A stretch of DNA of 10,957 nucleotides from Thermotogaceae bacterium. GTDB taxonomy: Bacteria; Thermotogota; Thermotogae; Thermotogales; Thermotogaceae. Shown here in pieces: positions 1 to 6,296 of the stretch. The position numbers and the translations under genes were made by a program. Each line of letters begins with the position of its first letter. The first letter of the stretch is position 1. The notes below the pieces were generated by a model. It saw only the letters and a program-made list of their open reading frames with translations. It had not been told where the DNA came from and made no database searches. The DNA is taken from contig JALVXE010000086.1 of NCBI GenBank assembly GCA_027038385.1, positions 967 to 11,923 of the forward strand, given 5' to 3'.

Positions 1-2398
1 CTCATCAGAAGAAGTCTCCAAGTACACACCGTGGAACAGCGAGGATTTTGGCGGGGAGATCTTGATAGAGACTCAAAATGGTGAGGTGAAGCAGGAACTA
101 AACCCGAGCGATCCCTCATACGAGAAATTTCTAAGGCGGGAGGAGTACGAATCCTCATCGTTCATACCTGAAGAGGGTAGCCTAACGGTGTCAAAGGGCG
201 TGAGTGGAATCGTCATAGCTAAACTCAGAAGGAAGATGGAAGAGATAGAGAGAATGGAGCGAGTGATAGACCTTCTGAAGAACGAGCAAAATGTCTATGA
301 AAAGTTGTCACAGCTGGAAAGAGAACTCATCGATAAGATAAAGGAAATAGAGGGAAGAATAGAATCTCTGAACGAAAGGTTCTCAGAGGAGAAAACTCTC
401 AGGAAAAGATACGCAGAATCCAAAAAAAGGCTCAACTCTCTCAGGAAAGAGCTCAACAAAATGGAAGACAAACTTTTGGCAGCTAAGATAGTGAAATCGA
501 GGAATATATGGAAAGAAATGGATGAAATCAGGTTAAAGGTGTCGTCACTCGGAGTGGAAATTTCTGAGCTTAAGAAGTACATGAAGTACCCTCAAGAAAA
601 GATAGACAGAGTTTGGGAACTTAAAAGGGAGATAAGTGAGATCGAAGGTAAGATAGACAGAATCTCAACGGACCTTGATAACAGGCTCGAGGAGGAAAGG
701 ATACTCGGCGAAAGGAAGAAGGTTCTGGAAGAACTACTGAGGATCTCTGAAAACGATGATGTGGACAAGATCCTCCTGAAAGTCAAGAACATAGAGCTCT
801 CATTGAGAATGCTAGAAGAGAAGAAACGCCCAAAGGGGTATGATGAGCGGTGGAGATACTTTGACAGAGTCGTGGATATAGATAGGAAGATATCGGAGTT
901 GTCTTCTGCCCTCGAGAAGATAAAAATCCTCGAGAACAACTTGAACGATATAGAGAAAGAACTTGAAGCGGTCGATAAGGAGCTCAGCGTCATAAGGGCA
1001 AAGATAAACTTGAGAAACACGTTGATGATAGTTTTCTTAGCTCTCGCTGGTGGTTTGATAGGAGCCGGTTACTTATCGAACCTTATGTTCTTTCTCTCCA
1101 TATCGGCAGCTGTGTCCACGGGGCTGTCTCTCGCGTTGTTTTTATCAACTGGTGAATTGAGAAAAAGCCGCTCAAATCTCGAGGGAGAGAAAGAGAGGTT
1201 GAACCTGAACTATAAAGTCTTAGAAAAGAAGCTGGAAAACCTCAAAAATGAGTTGAGATCTCAAATAAGCGGTACAGATTTTAAAACACCTCAAGAGATG
1301 ATCGATGAGTACAGAAGGTATCAAAGTTGGAAAAAGTCCATGGAAAGCCGCGTTGAAAGCGAGAGTGTTAAGGTTCTAGAAAGAGAGATAGTTGAAAGTC
1401 TGAAAGAGTTCTTTGACGAGGTGAAGGGGGACTACTCAAAACTCGTCGCCGAGATAAAGGACAAAGCTTCCGAGTACGCGATACTCAGGGATAAGATGGC
1501 CAGCTTGAAACTCTCCATAGAAGGTCTCAAGACAGTTCTAGAGGACATGAAGAAAAAAAGAGAGGAACTTTTAGGTGAGAGAAAAACTCTTCTTAAAGAT
1601 CTCGACTGTTCTACTTATGAGGACTGCAGGAATCTCGTGGATAACAGGAAAAAGTACGAAACGCTCGTTGAAGAGAGAAACGAACTTGAAGGGAGATTGA
1701 AAGAACTCAAAGAGCAGTGGGAAGAATTCAAATCCTACTACGATATGGATATTCCAGAAGGTGTAGACGTGGAAAAGCTAGAATCCATAGAGGTCATATC
1801 TACGAGAATAGAGAACATCAAGATGGAGATATCAGATCTGGAAAACAGGATAAATCAACTCTTGAGTGATATAGAGAAATCGAGAGTGGACCCATCACAA
1901 ATATACGAAGCTAAGAACGAGCTCGTTAGGACGCAACTTGAGCATAAACTCGCCGAAGAGGAGCTAAAGGCGTTTCCGGAGGTTGTCAAACTCTTCTCCG
2001 AGATAAAGGATGAGTTCGTTGAGAAGTACAGGGAGATATTCGAGAAAAAATTCCGAGAATACTCAGAAAAGATAATAGGAAGAGATTTCGAGACTTCCGT
2101 AGGAGATGACCTCTCGATAAACATAAAAGTGAGTGGAATCGACTCCTTAAGCAGGGCTACGAAGGATCAAGTTGAGCTAGCCTACAAGTTGGCCCTGTAC
2201 GATGTACTATCGCCAGAGGATCCCTATCCTTTTGTCATAGACAACGCATTCACGAGATACGACGATTCCCGCCTTGAGACAGTCATATCTCTTCTCAAGG
2301 AGATCTCGAAAAACCGCCAAGTCATAATGACCACGAGCGACACAAGAGTTCTGAGTCTCGTCCCGAAAAGATCGATAAAGGAGCTTCAAGCTTCGTAG
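1..2398 (+). CDS. SMC/YhaN-like AAA ATPase with membrane hairpin (5' partial)
   Basis: The reading frame is open from base 2 without a stop, so the start and the Walker A loop lie upstream; the TTG at 62 is not a credible start. The visible N-terminal residues (Y-x-PW-x5-F-x-G followed by a beta strand) resemble the head domain of YhaN-type ATPases. Counting from the TTG at 62, residues about 65-320 and 370-660 are long heptad-rich coiled coils. They are interrupted by two hydrophobic segments (about 321-340 and 343-366) forming a membrane hairpin, as in Bacillus YhaN. The C-terminal head has an ABC signature (LSRATKDQ, 696-703) and a Walker B strand ending V-I-D727-N728, then a D-loop-like YDDSR. 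The residue after the Walker B Asp is Asn, where YhaN proteins usually have Asp and Rad50/SbcC have Glu, so hydrolysis may be weak. The family pairs with SbcD/YhaO-like nucleases; whether one lies upstream cannot be seen. No Rad50 zinc hook (CxxC) is present. The 3' end overlaps the convergent TPR gene by 13 bases. Confidence 0.85.
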   Translation, partial: SSEEVSKYTPWNSEDFGGEILIETQNGEVKQELNPSDPSYEKFLRREEYESSSFIPEEGSLTVSKGVSGIVIAKLRRKMEEIERMERVIDLLKNEQNVYEKLSQLERELIDKIKEIEGRIESLNERFSEEKTLRKRYAESKKRLNSLRKELNKMEDKLLAAKIVKSRNIWKEMDEIRLKVSSLGVEISELKKYMKYPQEKIDRVWELKREISEIEGKIDRISTDLDNRLEEERILGERKKVLEELLRISENDDVDKILLKVKNIELSLRMLEEKKRPKGYDERWRYFDRVVDIDRKISELSSALEKIKILENNLNDIEKELEAVDKELSVIRAKINLRNTLMIVFLALAGGLIGAGYLSNLMFFLSISAAVSTGLSLALFLSTGELRKSRSNLEGEKERLNLNYKVLEKKLENLKNELRSQISGTDFKTPQEMIDEYRRYQSWKKSMESRVESESVKVLEREIVESLKEFFDEVKGDYSKLVAEIKDKASEYAILRDKMASLKLSIEGLKTVLEDMKKKREELLGERKTLLKDLDCSTYEDCRNLVDNRKKYETLVEERNELEGRLKELKEQWEEFKSYYDMDIPEGVDVEKLESIEVISTRIENIKMEISDLENRINQLLSDIEKSRVDPSQIYEAKNELVRTQLEHKLAEEELKAFPEVVKLFSEIKDEFVEKYREIFEKKFREYSEKIIGRDFETSVGDDLSINIKVSGIDSLSRATKDQVELAYKLALYDVLSPEDPYPFVIDNAFTRYDDSRLETVISLLKEISKNRQVIMTTSDTRVLSLVPKRSIKELQAS

Positions 2399-3636
2399 AG
2401 GCTTTTGCAGTGTCTCTGGCCGAAAAACAACCTCAATATCTCCGGATCCCTGAACTCCACGTATATATCGATGTGCTCCTTTCCGAGCTTGGTCTCACTT
2501 GATACACGTTCCATGGTCTTTTTTATAATCGACGATCTCAAACTGGGGATCTCCGTTAATGGCTCTGGATCTATCGGTTCGTAGAACATGGCCATACCGT
2601 ACTTCTTCACCATCTTACCGCTCCTGTATATGTATTTCCTCTTGACTTTCACAGAAGATTCGAATTTCTTGAAGTATTCATCGGCAGAGTTGTCCTCACC
2701 CAAATTAAAGGAGTACAGCGCCAAAAATAAATCCACGAGTGGATCATTCCATTTTGAAATCTCCCTGGGATTGCCCTTGACTCTGTCTTCTTCAAAATCT
2801 CTCGCCCATCTCATCAGAGTTATCCTCGGACAAAAGGCAAACTTCTGAAGATCCTCGCTCTTGAAAGCTCCTCCCCAAAAAGACGCTACGTACCTACAAC
2901 ATGAATTTTCACGCTTAGAAAGGGATTCTGCTATTTTCTTTGCTTTTTCAAAGTTGTTTTCCATGAATATGGACATTATCGCCAGAAGCGACTTGTAACC
3001 CCTCTTGTTCACAGCTATCGGAAAGAGTCTTTTCGATGAAGGATCTTCTTTGTAAACTCCGAGTATGAGATGAAGGTATACATTTTTCGAAACCTTCGCA
3101 GCGGCTTCGAAGAATTTCTCAGCCTCGGAATATCTTCCAAGACCGAGCATGATCTCACTCATGAGTATGTAGGGATAGAAAGTCGTCGAGCGCTCCTTCA
3201 AAAACTTCACCGCATAACTCAGCGAATCGGGGTCCCCAGAATAGAATTTCGTCACACCAAGCATGTAACGAAACTCATCGCTTTCAAACCTTGAAAATAC
3301 CTCTTTCGCGGCTCCATAATCCCCCTGAAGAAACTTCAATATCCCATCAATAATAGTTCTCTGCCTGATATCTCCCACTTTACTCAGCGTCTGCCTCAAA
3401 GCTTTTATTATAGACGCATCAGTTGCATCGTAGTCCTGCCTGTTGAGATCTATGACCGTCCAAGTTTCAGCAGCGCTCACGGTTGCAGATGGAGCAATCT
3501 CTATGTTCAGCTTAACCGAAGGCTTGGACGAAGTTGACTTTGGCTTCGGCTTCAACTTCCCCATTTTAGCCAATTCCTTCTCAAAAGCCTCTTTGAGCTT
3601 GAGTATGTTCTTGAGTTTCGGATCTTCGAAATCCAT
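2386..3636 (-). CDS. TPR-like repeat protein of unknown function
   Basis: I do not recognise a named family for this 416-residue cytoplasmic-looking protein. Residues 1-25 are a charged helix, followed by a Lys/Pro/Ser linker (about 28-42). From about 92 onward helical hairpins resemble tetratricopeptide repeats; the clearest is 155-185 (YILMSEIMLGLGRYSEAEKF), and weaker ones lie at 92-125 and 126-150. No signal peptide or membrane segment is visible. The ATG overlaps the radC stop by one base (TAATG), and an AAGGGG SD sits 8 bases upstream, so the protein is probably translated coupled to RadC as the last gene of the operon. TPR folds usually mediate protein contacts, so a scaffold or partner role is an inference only. 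The gene runs into the convergent ATPase gene with a 13-base overlap. Confidence 0.85.
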   Translation of the reverse strand: MDFEDPKLKNILKLKEAFEKELAKMGKLKPKPKSTSSKPSVKLNIEIAPSATVSAAETWTVIDLNRQDYDATDASIIKALRQTLSKVGDIRQRTIIDGILKFLQGDYGAAKEVFSRFESDEFRYMLGVTKFYSGDPDSLSYAVKFLKERSTTFYPYILMSEIMLGLGRYSEAEKFFEAAAKVSKNVYLHLILGVYKEDPSSKRLFPIAVNKRGYKSLLAIMSIFMENNFEKAKKIAESLSKRENSCCRYVASFWGGAFKSEDLQKFAFCPRITLMRWARDFEEDRVKGNPREISKWNDPLVDLFLALYSFNLGEDNSADEYFKKFESSVKVKRKYIYRSGKMVKKYGMAMFYEPIDPEPLTEIPSLRSSIIKKTMERVSSETKLGKEHIDIYVEFRDPEILRLFFGQRHCKSLYEA

Positions 3637-4274
3637 TAGATCAACCCCTTCTCAGCGAAACTGTAAAAGCTCCTTGCACTCACTATTATATGGTCAACGA
3701 GTTTTATACCAAGTATATCACCAGCTTGAAGAAGCTTTAAGGTGAATTCCTTGTCCTCATCGCTCGGCTTTGTGGAAGATCTGTGGTTATGACAGATGAA
3801 GAATGCATTCGCATTCACCCTCATGAGGTATCTCATGATGTCTTTCATCTCGACGTAAATTGCTGAGGATAACCCATGGAAATCCCTTTGCGAAATATAA
3901 GAGAGTGATCCATCGACGGCTATTATCCTCAAGACTTCTTCATTAAGGTACTTAAGGTCTTCACAAAAGGTGAGAGCGTCTCCTAGAGACTTAACTCTCT
4001 TTGGTTTTTTCACCATCTCAAGATGTAGTCTCTTTCCAACCTCAAGAGCGGCTTTGAGAGAAGTAGCTTTTGCTACCCCAACACCCTTGACTGAGAGTAT
4101 CTCATCTATAGTGGCTGAAGCCAGCGAGGAAAAGCTTGGAAACACTTCGAAGATCTCTCTCGATAGATCCAAAACGCTCTTTTCTCCACTTCCAGTTCTC
4201 AATAGTATGGCCAAGAGCTCCTCGTTCTCGAGGACGTGAGGTCCGAACTTTATGAGCTTTTCTCTCGGCTTCAC
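3636..4274 (-). CDS. radC: RadC family JAMM/MPN protein with altered metal site
   Basis: The product (212 residues from the GTG at 4274) has the RadC architecture: a PREKL start and ELLAILLRTGS box (1-29), a helix-hairpin-helix motif (VKGVGVAKA, 62-70), then the JAB/MPN domain (about 95-212) ending DHIIV...F-A-E-KGL. RadC function is unsettled; the old repair assignment was questioned and DNA-associated roles are proposed. The metal motif departs from the family: canonical HNHPSG-DPTPSxxD reads H162-N-H164-RSSTKP-S171-DE-D174, one residue shorter, and the usual REV glutamate aligns with D145 (KDI). The GTG start overlaps the maf stop (GTGA) and an AGGG lies 9 bases upstream. A longer reading from a TTG at 4307 is possible but would overlap maf by 37 bases and add residues the family usually lacks or varies. 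Confidence 0.9.
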   Translation of the reverse strand: MKPREKLIKFGPHVLENEELLAILLRTGSGEKSVLDLSREIFEVFPSFSSLASATIDEILSVKGVGVAKATSLKAALEVGKRLHLEMVKKPKRVKSLGDALTFCEDLKYLNEEVLRIIAVDGSLSYISQRDFHGLSSAIYVEMKDIMRYLMRVNANAFFICHNHRSSTKPSDEDKEFTLKLLQAGDILGIKLVDHIIVSARSFYSFAEKGLI

Positions 4275-4834
4275 TTCCACCAACCCTTTTTGTAGAGAAA
4301 CTCCCAAACCTTTCCAATGGGAAGTCCCATAACGTTGTAGAAGTCCCCATCTACCTTCTCCACAAAAACCGACCCGAGATCTTGGATCCCGTATCCCCCG
4401 GCCTTATCCATAGGACTTCCAGAGCTGACGTACTTCTTCACAAGTTCATCCGGCAAATTTCGAAACTTAACCACGGTCTTCTCATGGAAGGAATATTCAC
4501 CGCTGTTCCAGACGAACGCCACACCGGTGTAAACCTCGTGGGTCTTTCCAGATAGGCGCTTGAGAAATCTTTCAGCTTCTTCGAAATCCCTAGGCTTTCC
4601 GAGAACTTCATCGTTGAAAACAACTACGGTGTCCGCGCCGATGACGAGTCTTTCATCGAAAGTCCTGTTGAAGACCTCCTTCGCTTTCTCCATTGCGAGG
4701 TTCTCCACCATTTCCCCGAAATCTCCTTTCTCGAGGTGCTCTATGACTCTCGAGGGTATGACATCGAAATTCAACCCGATTTTCTTTAGGATCTCCACTC
4801 TTCTTGGAGAAGAAGAAGCTAAGATTATCCTCAT
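4271..4834 (-). CDS. maf: Maf nucleoside triphosphate pyrophosphatase
   Basis: This is a 187-residue Maf/HAM1-like house-cleaning enzyme, a typical family length. It hydrolyses non-canonical or excess nucleoside triphosphates to the monophosphate and pyrophosphate in the cytoplasm. Visible motifs are LASSSPRR (5-12), GADTVV with the catalytic Asp (66-71), GKP (79-81), the S-GKTHEVYTG loop (95-104), DKAGGYGIQ (143-151) and YNVMGLP (166-172). The GYGIQ form points to the YhdE-like dTTP/UTP pyrophosphatase branch rather than the m7GTP branch (YceF); this is inference from motif type. The ATG at 4834 overlaps the upstream gene's stop (ATGA) and has a GGGAGGTG SD about 11 bases upstream. An in-frame TTG at 4855 would add seven residues before the conserved start and is less likely. 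The gene is coupled to radC downstream. Confidence 0.95.
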   Translation of the reverse strand: MRIILASSSPRRVEILKKIGLNFDVIPSRVIEHLEKGDFGEMVENLAMEKAKEVFNRTFDERLVIGADTVVVFNDEVLGKPRDFEEAERFLKRLSGKTHEVYTGVAFVWNSGEYSFHEKTVVKFRNLPDELVKKYVSSGSPMDKAGGYGIQDLGSVFVEKVDGDFYNVMGLPIGKVWEFLYKKGWWK

Positions 4835-5313
4835 ACCCCTCTCTTCACCTCCCAAAACCTTTCATAGGCTTTGGCTATATAGACGTTGGCAATTGCCGAT
4901 ACGCTGCCCATAACTAGAAAGAGTGGGAGCATTAGAAATATTTCCTTACTTTTGATCAAGACTGCACCAAAGGACATTTGTACGACGTTATTCACAATCG
5001 ACCCAGAGAGGCTCATTCCGACGTATCCGAATTTCATCTTGTAAAGTGCCCTCTCCACGAGAGCAGCTCCTATGGATCCAAAAAAACCCATCCAGAATGT
5101 GGGAGACATTATCCTCCCGATTGCTATACTTCCAAGGATGCTCTTCCCGACAGATACTATCAAGGCTGATTTCAAAGAGAGCGTGGCGGAGAACAAAACA
5201 AGAGAATTAGAAAAACCCCATCGCCCAACTGGCAATGGAAACGGTATGAAGCTTTCAAGAACGTATATCGCACTTGAAAGAGCTATCAAGATTCCCAAAA
5301 GGGAGATCTTCAC
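4831..5313 (-). CDS. Gx transporter / heptaprenyl diphosphate synthase component I-like membrane protein
   Basis: The product (160 residues from the GTG at 5313) is a small, very hydrophobic integral membrane protein with about five or six predicted helices. It matches the family annotated as Gx transporter or heptaprenyl diphosphate synthase component I: an N-terminal helix followed by FPLP-x-GRWGFSN (25-36, equivalent to the usual G-KLG-AN box), then a Gly-rich stretch with SIAIGRIMSP (62-71). The family name does not establish activity; the pattern is closer to substrate-binding components of vitamin transporters. EetB of Gram-positive extracellular electron transfer loci belongs to this type, to my knowledge. 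The GTG overlaps the upstream stop (GTGA) and places the first helix at the N-terminus; no good SD is visible, so coupling is likely. An in-frame ATG at 5400 would add 29 charged residues over the NusG_II gene and lacks a strong SD. Confidence 0.85.
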   Translation of the reverse strand: MKISLLGILIALSSAIYVLESFIPFPLPVGRWGFSNSLVLFSATLSLKSALIVSVGKSILGSIAIGRIMSPTFWMGFFGSIGAALVERALYKMKFGYVGMSLSGSIVNNVVQMSFGAVLIKSKEIFLMLPLFLVMGSVSAIANVYIAKAYERFWEVKRGV

Positions 5314-5660
5314 CAGGTCATCGCGTCTATCTTGCTCTTCTCGAACTTCACCACGAGATGGTTGGGTACGCAGATTATCTCTCCTCCCGGTTTTATCCAT
5401 CCCATCTTTTCACACAATTTCAAAGGACAAGTAGAATTAACCACTCTAACTTCTCTCCCGTTGAAAACCACTGTGGTTATTCTCTTTCCCTTTCTATAGA
5501 TATCATATCTACCAGGTTTTTCTATTCTCATGACGACTTTACCATCCACCTCAACGACCACGACGTTTGAAAACGAGCGATCTCTTTTCAAAATAGGAAC
5601 CAAGGCTATCGCTACAACGATGAGAACTATTATAATATCTTTTCGTCGGAAGATCCTCAA
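5310..5660 (-). CDS. NusG domain II-containing membrane-anchored protein (EetA-like)
   Basis: This 116-residue protein has a positively charged N-terminus and one hydrophobic anchor (about 9-24), then an extracytoplasmic beta-rich domain of the NusG_II type (about 32-107). The signature C78-P-L-K-L-C83, a GWIKPGG segment (87-93) and the C97-VPNHLV strand match the conserved Cys-P-x-K-x-C ... GWI-x-PG ... CLPN pattern of the family. It is not the transcription factor NusG; only this domain is related. Small proteins of this kind next to Gx transporter genes are typical of Gram-positive eetA/eetB loci, where they are thought to help pass electrons from quinol toward flavin carriers. The start is a TTG at 5660 with a GGGTGAG SD five bases upstream. 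It is the first gene of the minus-strand operon and the next gene overlaps it by 4 bases. Confidence 0.88.
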   Translation of the reverse strand: MRIFRRKDIIIVLIVVAIALVPILKRDRSFSNVVVVEVDGKVVMRIEKPGRYDIYRKGKRITTVVFNGREVRVVNSTCPLKLCEKMGWIKPGGEIICVPNHLVVKFEKSKIDAMTW

Positions 5661-5676
5661 TTTATCTCACCCAATA

Positions 5677-5690
5677 TTATGTTAACATAA
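5677..5690. promoter_or_regulatory. 14-bp palindrome in divergent intergenic region
   Basis: The 47-base gap between the divergent NusG_II and GGDEF-like genes contains a perfect palindrome, TTATGTTAACATAA, in an A/T-rich segment. It lies just before the SD of the plus-strand gene and just upstream of the minus-strand TTG. Its position fits an operator for a dimeric regulator controlling both operons, but AT-rich palindromes also occur by chance and no regulator is encoded nearby. I could not identify convincing -35/-10 pairs in the gap, although AT-rich hexamers such as TATTAT (5675-5680) are present. Confidence 0.35.
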
Positions 5691-5694
5691 CCTC

Positions 5695-5704
5695 AGGAGG
5701 TGAT
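5695..5704 (+). promoter_or_regulatory. Near-consensus Shine-Dalgarno of the GGDEF-like gene
   Basis: AGGAGGTGAT is complementary to the anti-SD 3' end of bacterial 16S rRNA over ten bases and ends three bases before the ATG at 5708. It fixes the start of this gene and suggests strong translation of the first gene of the plus-strand operon. Confidence 0.85.
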
Positions 5705-5707
5705 GTC

Positions 5708-6295
5708 ATGGGAGAAAAAGACCTACTTGACAGGATAAAAGAGCTTGAAGAAATGTTGGAAGCCTGCAGACAAAGGGAGAAGGAAATGGAGAGCATGCTT
5801 CAGGAATACAACGAACTCGTCAAAAGACAATTCGAGCTATTCGATAGTTTCGTGAAGGACATAGGCACGAAAAGGATAATAGATCCACTAACAAGGGTTT
5901 ATTCAAGAGATCACATAATGAAGCTCATATCTTACTATCATGAGAAAGCGTTTGAAGAAGGTCTGAGTTACGGGATACTGACGGTCAGGATATCCAACCT
6001 TGAAGATCTCCTCCCACTTGAAAGGGAGAGTAATCTGGTACTCCTTGGGAAGATACTGAGAGACTCTGTAAGAGTTCCGCTGGATAGCATAGGAAGATAT
6101 TCCGAAGATACGTTCATAATCCTTCTCACAGATGTGAACAAAGAAAACGCTGAGAGAGTTAAAGAGAGGGTAAACGAGATGATAAAGGTTCAGATGGGAG
6201 ACGAAATAGAAATAAGAACCTCTCTCAAAGTTTATCCAGACGACGGAGAAGATCTGGAAAAACTTATAGAGGAATCACTTGAAGAGGTGAAATGA
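5708..6295 (+). CDS. Degenerate GGDEF-domain protein, predicted non-catalytic
   Basis: The 195-residue protein has an N-terminal coiled coil (about 4-45) and then a GGDEF-fold domain: DPLTRVYSR (59-67) matches the D-x-LTGL-x-NR entry motif, and the remaining strands and helices follow the diguanylate cyclase order to the C-terminus. The catalytic loop that should read GGDEF reads S132-E-D-T-F136. The metal-binding strand, normally L-D-I-D-x-F, reads V-R-I-S-N-L (93-98). An RxxD inhibitory site is not present at the expected place (VPLD, 123-126). It therefore probably cannot make cyclic di-GMP and may act as a dimerising or sensory protein; that role is inference. No membrane segment is seen. 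The stop is one base before the murA start, so the two are co-transcribed and probably co-translated. Confidence 0.85.
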   Translation: MGEKDLLDRIKELEEMLEACRQREKEMESMLQEYNELVKRQFELFDSFVKDIGTKRIIDPLTRVYSRDHIMKLISYYHEKAFEEGLSYGILTVRISNLEDLLPLERESNLVLLGKILRDSVRVPLDSIGRYSEDTFIILLTDVNKENAERVKERVNEMIKVQMGDEIEIRTSLKVYPDDGEDLEKLIEESLEEVK

Positions 6296-6296
6296 A

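Noticed and set aside
592..1020. A 142-codon minus-strand open frame opposite the ATPase coiled coil
   Set aside because: Its Ser/Leu/Phe-rich composition is the mirror of the Glu/Lys-rich coiled-coil codons; no SD or family match.
1608..1628. Two Cys residues in the ATPase coiled coil (C-x5-C) as a possible Rad50 zinc hook
   Set aside because: The Rad50 hook is CxxC at the coiled-coil apex; this spacing differs and the apex here appears to be the membrane hairpin.
5631..5636. TATAAT on the plus strand upstream of the GGDEF-like gene
   Set aside because: No acceptable -35 lies 16-18 bases upstream, and the hexamer is within AT-rich NusG_II anchor codons; too weak to call a promoter.
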